Notes: generated from the letters alone by a model not told the origin. Shown: positions 1 through 12,840, counted from the first letter of the stretch. The stretch is DNA of 64,000 nucleotides from Augochlora pura (GCF_028453695.1 NC_135781.1:26225640-26289639); one strand, 5' to 3'. Translations and numbers: made by a program.

Positions 1-432
1 CGCGCGCTGAATTAAGTACGTACGTACTCGGGTCCTACGGCAAAAGGTAACACGTGTTCCACCGGTTTTGCTCGACCGACTCCTCTTGATTTTCCCTCGC
101 CACGAGATTTCTGCCGTTACCTAGCCTCCCATAACGTTTTGCTTCAAAGTATCAACGCTTGAAATTTCACGCATCAATGCGGACTGTCCCTTCGCAACCA
201 CGGCGTTCCTTAAAAGTAGCTTCAAGAAACGAATGAACGCAGCTGTTCTTTGTCGCTTATGCAGAACAAAATACAATTCTGGAATCAGTTTCAAATCTAC
301 CGGTTGCTTGGCGCGTGTAACGTAATAAACGAATTATGCAAGTGCCATTAAAAATTTTCATATCTTGTTTCGAAGCAATTTGAACGTTATCGAATTCGTT
401 TATGTTTACGAGATAATTATTTGAAACTGTTT

Positions 433-656
433 TTAACACTAGATCTATCGAGTCCTGAACACAGCCACGTATAATATTTTATGACAATGATGAACTTGAA
501 TTTATTTAAATTTCGCGTAGTTTCTGTTATAGTATACATTTGTACAAAGAAATTTGCCTAAAACTTACATATAGAAACATTCGTTTAGTATCAGAAATTG
601 CAAAAGGAAAGCCCAGAAAGCAGTCATTTTGTCCGATTTGACCGGTCTAGTGTTGA
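433..656. mobile_element. piggyBac-like miniature element, family A copy 1
   Basis: It starts TTAA-CACTAGATCTATCGAG and ends GGTCTAGTG-TTGA. The ends are inverted (CACTAG/CTAGTG) and sit inside TTAA-like tetranucleotides, as piggyBac insertions do (family knowledge). No coding capacity. The second copy is at 42971-43197, with a similar interior (for example GAATTTATTTAAA followed by TTCGC). Confidence 0.6.
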
Positions 657-665
657 AGCCTCATA

Positions 666-880
666 TTAACCCTTTGCAGTCGAAGCTATTTTAATTAGAA
701 ATCCAAAACATGTATTTTGATGTATAGTACTTCTATGTTATATGATTTTACTACGATTTAATCGTACAGCACACCTGCAATAATTACAAGTTTAACAGTT
801 TTTTAAATATAAACAAATATGATACTGTTACAATTATTTTAGAAAAATATTGTAACAATTTTTAGTGGCGTGGGAGGGTC
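666..880. mobile_element. piggyBac-like miniature element, family B copy 1
   Basis: It starts TTAACCCTTTGCAGTCGAAG, the family B end. The right end is degraded; the best guess is near GTGGGAGGGT at about 870-880. It follows a family A copy by about 10 bases, as at 43194. Confidence 0.45.
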
Positions 881-1433
881 GCTATTAAATTACGAAGAAT
901 TTAGGTTATTAATTTAATATTAAGTATTATTAATTTAAATTAAGATTATTCAATGTACATTAGCGTAAGAAACCAGAAAGCAATATGTTCGATATATTTG
1001 TGCATCATTAAGACCAGTGTACATTAAAAATTAGTTTCAATGAAAAATCATGTACTGCTCATGCTCAAATAAAATCCGGCGCGTAGAACGATTTCGGTCG
1101 AATTCACCACTGTGCTCGATCGCGCGTCGGATTTTAATAAATCCCGGGGAATGATGTCATCGACGAGGCGGATCGTCATCGGTTCATCACGAATGAGTCA
1201 CTTCCCCTCGTTCCCGCCTATTTCGAATGCTCGCGGTGCCTGTTCCGCTTTGTAAAGCGCGCGGTTCACCTCAGACGATGATAAACGTTCCCGAGAGCAC
1301 CGCAAGACATCCGATGATTCCGATAATTCCGATGATTCCGGCCGCGAGAATTACGTCGGACACCGTTTCGCCGCTTTTACAAGTTCTTTCTCCTCTGTTT
1401 CCGCTCGTTTTTTCCTCCTCCCCCCTTCTCTGA

Positions 1434-1470
1434 CTCTTCTTCTTCTTCTTCTTCGCCGTCTTCGTCTTCT
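1434..1470. repeat. (CTT)n microsatellite
   Basis: CTTCTTCTTCTTCTTCTT run followed by imperfect GTCTTC units. Confidence 0.85.
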
Positions 1471-2347
1471 AGGATTAGAGACACGCGCTTCCGCCGACAG
1501 TAACTCGGCCAAAGAATGCGACGATTAGTGTAATAAGACACGGGGCCGGCCTTTCAGAACAAAATCTGACGCGGAGGGAAACCCGAGAACCGTAAAACGC
1601 CGGTCATTACGCGTGTACGCGCCTCTTCGGAGCCATTTTCAATGATCCTCCCGGCGGGACGATTAGAACGGGTTTTTCGTAACGAGACAGATGATTCTGA
1701 TACCCGACGGTTTCCTTTCGACTTAATTTTATGGTTGTCGCCCGAGCTATCGTCCCTTTCATTTTTCTCACGAGTGAGTTTGATAATTTCTTTCGACGCG
1801 CGGTCCCCCGATAGGAATTTTCGGTCCTGGAAAATTATCACTGGGTAGTAAAATAAGTTAATGAAATGAAATATCAATCGACCTCGGCGCTTTTTTATTC
1901 AATTCTAACTAAGAACGGAGGTTTAGAGATTTTATTTCCATTTATTTTATTTCTTCGCTTATTTATGTGTTTTATTTAAATCAATTTTTAATCTATACTA
2001 TTTTCTTGGGAAAATTCGATTTTTAATTCTTAAAACAAAGAATCGAATATTTTCCATAGAATCAATTCTATGTTGAGTCGATGTTAAATGTTACATGTTA
2101 GATGTTAGGCTGTGGACAGTAGAGTTCTTTGACCTAGTTCGATCTTCTTCTGATTATTTCCGACGGTCCGAAGCGTCGTGTAGCCGACAACTTCATAGAA
2201 TCGTCCGGTTACACAAGTCTCACGTTTGCACACGCGTTAGAAGACATTTCCTCCGCGTGTCGGAACAATATAGATGCGATAAGAGTGATATCATCGCGGT
2301 TAAGATATCATTAGTAAAATAACGAAGGCTTATGTAACGATACTTAC

Positions 2348-2516
2348 ACATCATTCCCTCGGCGCAAGTGCGTGATCCGCAATATCCCGTCGCGTTATAA
2401 TAATAATAATTTGTTCGTGCACACGAGTAGGCGAACCCTTTATTACAATCGAATAAACACGAACACCGAGAAAAACAGGAAAAATGCAGAGAAAGAATAA
2501 GGATTTGTAATTTCAT
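2348..2516 (-). CDS. candidate exon of a cysteine-rich secreted peptide (unrecognised)
   Basis: The minus strand from ATG at 2516 reads MKLQILILSLHFSCFSRC, a signal-peptide-like hydrophobic start. It continues with a cysteine-rich, tyrosine-rich stretch containing CNKGFAYSCARTN, four tyrosines, and GYCGSRTCAEGMM. Cysteines fall at residues 14, 18, 20, 24, 32, 46 and 51, and the split codon at 57 is Cys if the intron is retained. It ends at a consensus donor, T|GTAAGTATCG, at 2347. It could instead be an internal exon starting after TAATAAAG (about 2438) with a pyrimidine-rich tract before it. I could not find the partner exon and do not recognise the family. The four tyrosines come from a short TTA/TAT repeat, which is a caution. 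Confidence 0.3.
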
Positions 2517-3247
2517 TCAGCAATATTTTCAACATTTTTTTCTAATGTATTTTCTAATGAATTTGTTGACAATTTTAATTAATTGTGAAAAACCAGATTT
2601 TTAGTTTTATTTTGCATTTTTCTCATCTATTCGTGACACGTGTCGATGCGTCGCATTTCAATGAAGTAGTAATCATCTGGAAAATGATTCGGACTTATCG
2701 CAAAAATCTACCATGAAAAATGCCATTCGGCGTACCCGTTCGGCCGGGCGTAAAAATGAATATTAAAGTCGCGTTTAATCGGCGCGCGATCGAGCAATAT
2801 TACCACGGCGAGACGAGAGCAATAAATCGAAGGTAACGGTGATTCGGTCGCGAAGGAAAGACGCGTCTGTTAGGCGGTTTTAAGTGGCTCACGTGAGAAA
2901 CGGCCACGGAGGAAGAAAGAGGCCGGAAGTATCGCCGTCTGTCGCGTTGCAGTTTTAACTTGGAGCAATTTAACAGCTAGTAGTAAAAGGGGTGGCCAGC
3001 GTAGCGTGACCCGGCCGGCCGTGCTCGGCTACGGTGAACCGACCTTGTCCCACAATGCACCTCCGTGCCCCACCATGTCGGCCGGCCTCTCGGACGTATG
3101 TAATTTTACAACCCTGTGTGTCACACGCGCTGCACTCGCCGTCTGCTCTGCAACCGGCCCGCCGGATTGCGCATTACAAGGATGCTGTTGATGGCGATCA
3201 TGCTCTTTTTGGTACCGCCCGAGACTCGAGCCTGAGACGGCGCACAG

Positions 3248-4020
3248 TGGTCTGGCGATGCGGCGATCCATGGCCAAAATGATTTTAGCGTTCTCTCGAG
3301 ATTTAAGGTTACGGTTAGACTGTCGATCTTTACGCGTTTATGGCTTCACCAGATTTCTCAAATGCAAGGAAATACCTAAATTAACAGGGTGCAAAGACAT
3401 TTTTATTTTCTTTTTACGACGAGTAATATTACACTTGACGAGGGAAACTGTTCTTTATTTCCAAGTTTCGTAAAATGGCGTATAAATTCCTCTCGGCGCC
3501 AGCTAGAATATTATCCAGTTAATAGTGTTTATTAATATTTAAACTATCCACGTGACCAGCATATTTTGTAGAAATAACTTATTTCTGTAGGTTTTTATAT
3601 TCCAATTTGTAAAAAAGTGAATACTGATCAATTTTCCTTGGAAATATGTTTTTTGCAAGATTATTGGGAAAGTCTGAAAAGTCGTTCTTTAATTTAAAAA
3701 ATTTATTTAGCATTTATGAGAGAAATGCACAGGCGAGGAGAAACTTTTAATTTAAAAGTATTATTACATTTATTTCAATTGATTACAATTAAAAGGAGAA
3801 AATCCACTTTCATCTAACTTTCTTACAATCAATATAGACAATTTTTATATTCTGTGTGCATAAAGTTCTGCTGTCTACTTCTTACACAACTATCTAAATG
3901 AATTAATATCTTCAATTTTGAAGCACCAAGGACTTGTAAACCCATTATAAAAAAAACCCATAATACGATAGTTGCAAAAGTGACTTTTGACCATGGATCG
4001 CTGCATCGCCAGACCGCTGC
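3248..4020. repeat. long inverted repeat pair enclosing about 690 bases
   Basis: 3248-3290 (TGGTCTGGCGATGCGGCGAT, then CCATGG) and 3975-4017 (CCATGGATCGCTGCATCGCC, then AGACC) are inverted copies with a few mismatches. Similarity fades outward. The enclosed part includes a dispersed repeat (3745-3890) also seen near 50690. It could be a decayed DNA element with long arms. Confidence 0.5.
3745..3890. repeat. dispersed repeat, copy 1
   Basis: The segment CACTTTCATCTAACTTTCTT, then ACAATCAATATAGACAATTT and GTGCATAAAG, recurs with moderate identity at about 50690-50790 (ACTTTCATCTAATTC..., GATTAATATAGATAATTTTC, TTGCATAAAG). It is a transposon-derived repeat by inference. Confidence 0.45.
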
Positions 4021-7000
4021 GCGGCGAGCCGAGTCGAGCAGAGCCGAGTCAAGCCGACACGGTTTACACTCTCGCCAAGAAGTATCGGCGTGGTTCTTGG
4101 CCGTGTTTTGCTCGGATCCTCGGCTCTGAATCACTTTCGTTGCCTCTCATTATCTCCACTGCCCCGATATTTATTAAACAATATTCGCTCGCACTTTTTG
4201 CGAATCTTCTTCTGCAGCTTCCGACGCGTTCCTCGCCGCGAACGACTGCCGCGTTTGTGGTTTCATCGTTGCGATTTTAGCCGGGACACTCGAGAGCCGT
4301 GTTTTGCAGACATTACGAGCTTTGAATCGCGTCGCTTTCGATGTGGGCACACTTTGTGCTCGAAACGGACCGCCGCATTTGCAAACAGCTGTAGCACCGA
4401 ACCACTTGGCCGCGAGGTTTTGCTCGCATCATGAGCTCTGAATCACTTGCATTGCCTCTTAAGTATCGCGTACAGCTTCAATGTTGGCCGATGCATGACC
4501 TTTTACAAATTTCCCAGAGCACAGAGTCGACAGCAAAGTTGCTCGGATCTTTTAAAGGAATGTCGGTCTTGCGACGACGTTTGTAGGCCACCGACAGCAA
4601 GGTTGAACCTGAAACTATTCAGACAGCCTCTAAATCAATTAACACTTCTAGTAATCGTTTCCAAGTTGAAGATCGTCAGTTTAGAATCTCGGAAAAAATT
4701 CTTCTGAAACGATATAAATATTACCTGTAATTCAACAAATCATTCCCATTAATAATACGTAATAATTACTTCCAAAATTATTATTTGAAAGAAAATTTTC
4801 CAGTTTCTTTTACGTGCAACTTAACAGTTGGAAAGCCTATTAACACGATGAAATGACCGGTGACACATTCTACAACTATAAAAATTATAAAGACGCTTTC
4901 ATGAGAAATGATCGAATAAAGTACATTATTACAGCAATTCTAATAATAAAAATTATACAAGATTTAAATAAATTCGATCGTCTTGATTTTATAAAGTAAT
5001 GTGCAGCAGCTGGACAGGTGTTAACAGATTTCCGATGTATAAATCCATGAAGAACTAACACGTCCAGGAAAACGTTTCTCGATGCGCGTAAAATTCGCGC
5101 TAGGAGGAAAATTTCCGGCGAGCCGACGACAAACGGTGTCGCAATTGTCGCAGTGTCTCGATCGTGCAGATTGTACAAGATGTAAATCCGCGGGGCGACG
5201 TAATGCGACCGGTTTTCGCAGGCCAGATCGATATTCGGACGTTTAAGGCCCATAACGTTAACGATTTATGCATCTAGCCGGCTCATTTGCCGCAGCATTT
5301 CACGTTCCATTACTCGAAACCGCCGCGGCCACCGATTTTCACCGGGTGTCAGCAGGTTTCGTTCGCGATAGCGGTCACGCGAGATCGGCCATGCTCTTCC
5401 TGAATACCAGCGGAAGAGATTTCTTTCAATTATCACGTGCACGACGTGCATTAATTAACGAGCTGTTTTGTTCCAGTTCATGTGCGCGGGCTACTCGATC
5501 CGCGCGATACGCAAGGAGAATTTCCACCGACGGGGAAAACACGCCGTCTTAATTATACTAATCAACGGCTGCATCGTCGAGCCGGCTGCTTCCTAGTGTC
5601 GCGTTCCATACTCCACGGCAATTAACGTCTCGTAAACAAATTCCGCTTGAACCGGCCGCCATTTTCTAGGCACAATTGCTTCCCCCGTCCGTCGGTCTTC
5701 GATAAGAGTCTCGGAATTAACTGGCGATCGAATTCTCCTGCCTTTATAGATCTTTTATTGCAGACATTTTAACCGACGGGTATTGGGTGAAATTGAACAG
5801 AATTTTTGGCATTCGTTTCGCTAAATTATTTGAAGGAGAACCTTGAGTACATAGTTTAAGGTTCGTTCGGGTAAATCAGCTGCATTTTGAACTCAATACA
5901 TACATTAATAATTTAACTCCAGTAAAATCGAAAAAAGACCGATTAAAGTAAACAGAAATCTTAGTTATCATGAATTGACTTTTCTAAGTGGAATAAAAGT
6001 TTCTTCTGTTAAACATTAACTTTGCTGAATGCTGTCACAGACCACTGCGCTCTATATCTCACGTTCCATTGAACGAAACAGCTCCATAATTTCTAGCCGT
6101 AACACGCTCGATTACCTAAAAGGTAAAACCGATCAAACTCGAATGATAACTTAATATCAGCAGTCTCTCAACTACCAACACGCATTTTATCGAGCGTTCG
6201 CGCGATAACGCGAGGCTTCGCGGAACTTCGGAAAATTCGATTGCGCAACGCCGCGTAAGAAAACGTGCGAGCGGTCTCGAATCTTCGATCGAGCGAGCAC
6301 GCGCGCGCGCTCGTTAATTTCCGGCTGGAACGTGCGTCCGCCGATATTTTTAAGCGATCCGCGGGATCAACCGGAGAAAAACCGGGGAATCTCGTTTCGG
6401 CCTTCGTCGGAATTCCAGTAATGCGGTCGAAGTAGGGTTTCGTTCCGTTGGCAGAACGCTCGAGCCGGCAAGTTCCGAAGCCATTCGCGACTTAACCGCA
6501 GTAACGGAATCCAATAAGACCAGTTTCGGAAAAATTTCTCCGGCTGGGACGTCACTGGGAAAAGGAGACCTTGTGGTTCTTTGGCTGGCGAACGATACCT
6601 GTTCTATTACGCGCGCGCTGCGCCTCTAATTACGCCATTTTGCAACCGATTCCGCGAACTACCCCCCGTTCACTGTGTTAAACACTGGAATTACATCTTT
6701 TTTCGTTTCGTTCTCTCGTTGGCGGCTTGTCCTCGATCTTTTGGTCAGCTGCAGTTCAATTTAATCGAATAGCAACAAAAGATAAAGAACTGCGACAAAG
6801 TAGCTGATTTTCATGTAAACTGATATATTTAAATTATATAGAGAAAGTTTCCCCTGTTCTATCTCAATCAATTCTCAGTCCCGGTTTATGGACATGCTCC
6901 ATTAGATTCAATTAACAGAGAGCCGATAGTGTACCTAAGAAATATTTGGCGAACCTTGACCTTTTCCCTGGCAGTACATTTACAACCAACTTAATTAAGT

Positions 7001-7678
7001 TGTTAATATCTGTCTTCGAACAAGTTCCGTTACCGAGCTACGACTATTAAATAATAAATAAGTAGATAAATAAGTAAATGAATAACCAAACAAACGAACA
7101 ATTCAATAAGTAAGTACGTAAGGAAATAACTAAATCAGTAAATTTTTGATAACGCGGTACAGTTCGAAGATAGATAATCAAAAAAAGCAGTTCGCCATTC
7201 GTTTTGGTCTGCATCGGCTACAAGCGTATTAAGTTCCACAGTTTAGTGTTGCTGGAACACTAGATAGCAGCTATCTCGTGATCGGTTTACTTGTTGCGAG
7301 CCTCCGAGATTGGACCGCGTTCGCGATCGCCAACAAAATCAACCGCTTCGATTTCTCGCAGTTAAACCGTTCCGGGCGACTCGGCGGTCTCCGATCACAT
7401 TTTACCGCGAGGAACTCCGGTAGATCGTCGTAGGATCGACAAAAGAATCGCAGCATGCGGGCGACTAGCGACGAGCGAAATGTCACGGGTCACGCACCGT
7501 GGCGATATCGAGCGCGAAACAACGCGGTGCTCGTCCGCATTCCGTTGCATTTATGCATCTTGGTGCGCGCAGCACGCGTTCGGCCGCGCAGCTGAAGTTC
7601 AAACCGGCGGGGAAGAGTAATAAGAGAAAGAGCAGAGGAGAGCGAGAGAAATAGCAGGACGGAGAAAGAGAAAGAGAA

Positions 7679-7804
7679 GAACAAGTAAGAGAAAGAGAGG
7701 AACAAGTAAGAGAAAGAGAGGAACAAGTAAGAGAAAGAGGGGAACAAGTAAGAGAAAGAGAGGAACAAGTAAGAGAAAGAGAGGAACAGCGTAAGAGAAA
7801 GAGC
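7679..7804. repeat. 21-base tandem repeat, 6 copies
   Basis: The unit GAACAAGTAAGAGAAAGAG plus AG starts at 7679, 7700, 7721, 7742, 7763 and 7784 with very few changes. The unit length is a multiple of three, so it holds several frames open and creates the long minus-strand ORFs at 7483-8046. It is flanked by further GA-rich sequence. Confidence 0.9.
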
Positions 7805-8260
7805 GCGAAGCTCTCGACGGATTTGCATAGGCCGAACGTGGAAGCGCCGTATCGTATCGATTGCCCGCGACGCTTCCTCGCGGGACGATAACCAGGTGCA
7901 GCTGCACTATCGCCGTCGCGCCGGTGCACTGGTTGCATGAGGGACACCCGAGGCAACACGCATGTGTCCAGTGTCGGGCCATCGCGTTCCCCGATTCGAT
8001 AAATCACGTGGTCCCTATCGCCGGTTGTAAACAGCTTGTAATCCAAGGAAGCTTTAGTCGTCGACGATCATATGATACTGCCTGCCCTGACCCGATAACG
8101 GCGACCATACCCGCGCTCATGGCGAATTCATGCAGATACGCGTTTCAATCGCATTCTGACCGGTGTCCTCTTTCTTCTTGATTTTTTTCTGCAAACGTAC
8201 CGTGAAAGTAAGTTTAGCATGCTTCTCCGCGAGTTCGGGGTAGTCGTCGATGTAAATCGT

Positions 8261-8980
8261 CCTCTGGGGCACTGCTCTGGTTTCGTTGAAATCCGGAGCA
8301 ACGGAGCCACGCCCAATCGGGGCGGTGCGTACGGAGGGAGAGCGTGATAAATAGTCTGCTATTTCTATTTTCGGTGTTGCTTGTCCGGAAGGTATTGTCC
8401 CCGGGAGAAATATATGTGGAGCACTGGGTATAGATTACTCTGTGGGGCACTGCTCCGGCTTCGTTGAGATCGGGAGCAGCGAGGCCACGCCCACCGGGGG
8501 ATACTTTGCGCACGGAAAGCAAAAGAAACTGGGTTATTGCAAAAGTAATTTCAGCTTTTTTTTAGCTATTTATTTTGAAAGCCGAAATTACTTTTGCAAG
8601 AGACCAATTATTTATTATATATCTTTCTGGATGGGTTTTAGTACAAGTGTTTCCCCCTAGCTTAAACTAAAGCGATCGCGACGTAAAGAGGATTTCTTGC
8701 TCTACTAGATTCACCAGCAACTGATCAATAAAACCTGACTAGAGACTATATTTTTAAAAGATTTATTTGTTTATGTATTGGATAGACTATAGAGTTCTAT
8801 TGCGTAATATAAATATATAACGAAATAACAATCGAACATATAAAATTAGAATTAGGAACGTCTGATTTGACGTTGTTGATACTTGTTGTTGATATGGAAT
8901 TTAAGTCAGGTGAAGGCATTGATTGCCCTCTGGGGTATCAGTCTGCCTATATCAAGAGCAACATAGCCACGCCTACTCGG
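8261..8980. repeat. three direct copies of a 58-base GC-rich unit
   Basis: Copies at 8261-8318, 8438-8494 and 8926-8980 share TCTGGGGCACTGCTC and an ending GAGCAACGGAGCCACGCCC. The first two are about 80 percent identical. The third keeps the start and the AGCCACGCC end but differs in the middle. The mariner-like palindrome at 8531 lies between copies 2 and 3. Confidence 0.55.
8531..8605. mobile_element. mariner-like 75-base palindromic miniature element
   Basis: The left arm GGGTTATTGCAAAAGTAATT and the right arm AATTACTTTTGCAAGAGACC form a near-perfect inverted repeat extending into CAGCTTT/AAAGCCG. TTGCAAAAGTAATT is the typical mariner terminus, and the roughly 80-base palindrome resembles human MADE1 (family knowledge). 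No coding capacity. Confidence 0.65.
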
Positions 8981-11900
8981 CCAAACTGGCCATCCACGTG
9001 AAAAGACCAAGTAGAACTCTTGCAATCTATGGCATCTAAATTGTAACTTAAATCTTTTCTCATCAGCAAGCTTATATCTACAATATGTCCAATACATCCA
9101 TTATAATTTATTATAATCTAGAATATATTCGAACAAATATAATAAACATATTGCAAATCCACGTGAGTAACAGTGAAAAGGATAATTCGGCAACATTCCA
9201 TTGTCTACTACAATTTTGAACACTCTAAAAAGTGAATCTCCCACGGAAAAATTAATTAGCTAGAACAATGAATAAAGGGCAATTGAATCTTTCTCTTCCG
9301 CCCATTGGTGGAAAGTAGAGCCGATGAATGGCGGTTTCGGCCGAAAGTTTCATTGAAGCGGCGTACGCGCCGCGGTCCGCGGGACGATCCTCCAGGTCGT
9401 CGCCCTCGAAATTACGCTGGATCGATCGATTAAATACTATTACGCGCAAATTGGATTATTAAATACATATTCGCGTTCCCCGGTGTCGTAGTGGTCGAGA
9501 GCCGCGTTGGAGCCATGCGATCGTGGCCGATCAGGTGAATGAATTCGCGCGGGGAAACACGCGTGGGCGCGCTTTGCGAGCCGAGAGCCGTGCCGAGCAG
9601 AGTCGGATCGGCTCGAGACCGATCGGGGAAAAATACGTGGCGAGGGGAACCTGGAAAAACGCGTAGGTACGGCCGCGAACCAATCTTTGTGATTCATAAA
9701 ACGGCTGAATATAATTTATGCCGCGCGTTGTAATGCAATGACTAATCAGCGCCGAGCGGAGCGGAGCGGCGCGGCGGCGCGCTCGTTAACGCGCTGTCGC
9801 GCGGATACATTTGAACTCTGGCTGCATTCTTAGGCGGGCCTGCATACGATGCATATCTAATAAAACCCGAGCCGAGGGAAATTCAATGAGCCGCGATGAA
9901 AGCGTAACGAGCGACCGATTTGTCGTGTTCCCTTTGCCTGCCCTCGCGACGGCCGTCCCCTATTATTCAGAGCCGTGCAAATTATTGGACGCTGGATGGC
10001 GAGCGACGCGGTAACGAGCTTTGTCTCCAATCCATGCAAATTCGAACGCAGGTTACCTAGCGTTAGATCGTCGAGCTTTCGGCGTCTTATCTGGTTACAC
10101 GAAATCCATGCGACACCCTTCCAAAGCGGATTTTTCCGAAGGCAATTTTTACGAGATTCGCGAACGCAGCGTTTTCGGGTCGCGGATGCGCTTTTAAATT
10201 ATAGGTCGCGGTTTTGGACGTGCGTAAATAAGTACGCAGAAATTTTTACATTTTTCAATATAATATCACAAAAGTCTATAATTTTTTCATTGGAATGTGT
10301 AGCTATAAAAAATGTTCGATGACACGGACGTTCTGCTTCTGCTCGAAATATTGTCACAAAAATGCAGCGTAACACGAGAGACACGTTTCACACGAAATAC
10401 TAGATCGATAAGAATACACGTGCAACAGAATTGCACGTGGACACGTGCACTTAAATACACGTGAAATAGGAATCTCTGTCTTTTAAAAGGATCATGCAAT
10501 TTTCAAGCCGAAACGAGTTGTTTTGTAACCATTGTTAAAGATACAGTGACTCGCGTATTCGTTTATAGGCTTCATAAATAAACATTCGATGGAAAAGTTT
10601 TAATGCCCGAGCCTTTGTTTCCGTCGTTTCTTGATTTTACATTCTCTTTAGACGTGTTCATTGTAATTATAATTTAAAATACAAGCGTGTTAGAATCATC
10701 CTGACATGAATCGTATCTTTATTTTTCACACTGTGTTGCGAAGAGTATACTCGTCGAAAATATTTAATTGATTAATTAGAATGTACACTTTGATATTCTT
10801 CGCTATATTATACATTCTGTAAAATTGTTAAATTTAAACAAAATGCGAAGAAAATCAAACCTGTAATCATGGTGAATTAAATAATTATAATTAAATGATA
10901 TGATTGAAATAGCTCGTACGTTTTTCAAAGAGATTGCAACAGCTAACCGGTTGAACATTATCCGCTTTCCCATGATGCACCACGTTATCCACCAAGCAAG
11001 ACCTTTAATCCTAATTTATTGGAATGACTCTATACTATAACGTCCTATGAATCATTCGCCATCTCTACATCTTGCGCAACTGCATCGCGTGCGGTGCACT
11101 AAATTGGACTCCTGAAATGTAATGAAACTACGTGACTCTTGTTTTACAACTAAAAGCACAGAAACGACGAAGCGGGGTCATTTGAAAAATCGCTTCGAAT
11201 GCAGGCGGGAATAATGCAGGTTGCAGATGCAATTCGTCCCTCTCTCGCGATATACTACGTTGGAAGATAGAAGGGATTCTCTGGAAGTTCGAAGCGATTT
11301 CGTTGAGAACGTTGACCGTCTCGTCGCTTCGCGTGCAGTTCGATCGATTAAATGTCACGCTTGCAGCGCGTCGTCGCTGCACCGGCGGTGCATCGGAAAG
11401 ATGCGGCTTGGAATGCGATCCGGGAGCAACAAGCCGGTGACAGGAAGTGTCCTGAGGATGAAAACGGTGGCACAATGTAGGAGCGTCGGTGTTTCGCGGG
11501 CCGGGCCGGGCCGGGCCGGACCGACAAAAGAGCCGAGAGGTGTACGCCTATTATTCGTACACCGCGCAACAACGCGTTACGTAACGCCGCTGGCACAATT
11601 ACCGGCTGGTAGACAACGTTATGGTTACCGTATATGGGAAACGGACTCGTGACACAAATCTCGATTACGCTTGTGTGCGGCGGAGTAGCTCGCCTTACCT
11701 TCGCGTCTTCGCGACAGCGCCGAGAGACGGACGAAACGTGCTCGCGACGTGCCTGCCACGAATTCGGAACTTTTGCGACCTCCCGTTGGCTTGGAAAAAT
11801 ATAGCAATGAAATCTATTTCAATCTTAATTTAACACAAAATTTATAAATTACTGATGTTATCGAATTACTAAAGTTATTCGATCTTCGAACTGTAACATC

Positions 11901-12821
11901 GCGTAAAAAAATCTTACATGGTTCTGTCTATGCTTGTTTCGAAGGGTAGAATCTCTGGTTTTACGTCACTGAATTTTCATTTTTTAAGAATCTCTTTTGA
12001 TACAATGTAAAGCGAGAATCTACAGCTGCCTCTTTGCCTTTCAAAGTATTTTTCTAGGTATATGTAGATTGAAATAACTCGACGGAGCTTAAAGAATTTC
12101 TTTCTAGGCTCGCTTCGACGGGAGTGCATAGAAGGAGGTTTCTTCTTTACAACGACGTCACGAAAGTCGATTTACAATTTTCCATTGCGTTGTAATTAAT
12201 TTCTTAACTCCCATAGTATAGCTCACGCATGTATGAAATTTCTACAAGCAGGATACTCTTCAGTTTCTAGATTTTCCTCATAAGAAAAACAGTTTCTAAG
12301 GGAAAGTAACTATAAGGGTGTTCAACTAGAGACTTTACCCTTTGAAAAGAGCCTACGCAGAGTCTTGTACAAGTGTCCTATTCAAAGTTATAAGAATTCA
12401 AAGATTGCCTATTTTTCGGAGCAGAAATACGGACATTTAGACGATTCATCCAAAATCGGAGTAATTGCTGCTTGAGAAACCAAATGCACACGATTCCTTC
12501 GAAAGTAGAATAATTTTAACCGAGATAATTTTTTCGGGTTCGCTCGAAAGCGTGCGATTCTGATTGAAATTGGTTGCGCCACGCTCTGAATCAGCCCTCG
12601 CGCAGATAACCCCGCCGATATATCCAGCGCACGGCTATCCAAACACGGCCGGCACACGCGTCGATCCAACGTGTCCGTCGATCTCGATCCCGAATCCCGA
12701 TACAAGGCCCGGTATCGATACAATCGGCCGGCTTGTTCAGCAAAACGTTTCTATCCGGGCCGGGCCCGGCTTATTAACGTCGGCCGATCGGCGAGCTTGC
12801 GATTTTAATTGCGACCCGGCG

Positions 12822-12840
12822 TCTTCTTCTTCTTCTTCTC
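12822..12840. repeat. (TCT)n microsatellite
   Basis: TCTTCTTCTTCTTCTTCTC run, about six units. Confidence 0.85.

Noticed and set aside
7483..8046. 187-codon minus-strand ORF and its two companions
   Set aside because: They exist only because a 21-base tandem repeat without stops runs through several frames; no domain or splice signal supports them.
8165..8215. GTAAGT donor-like site at 8207 on the plus strand as a sign of an exon
   Set aside because: No AG acceptor with an open frame of coding character precedes it.
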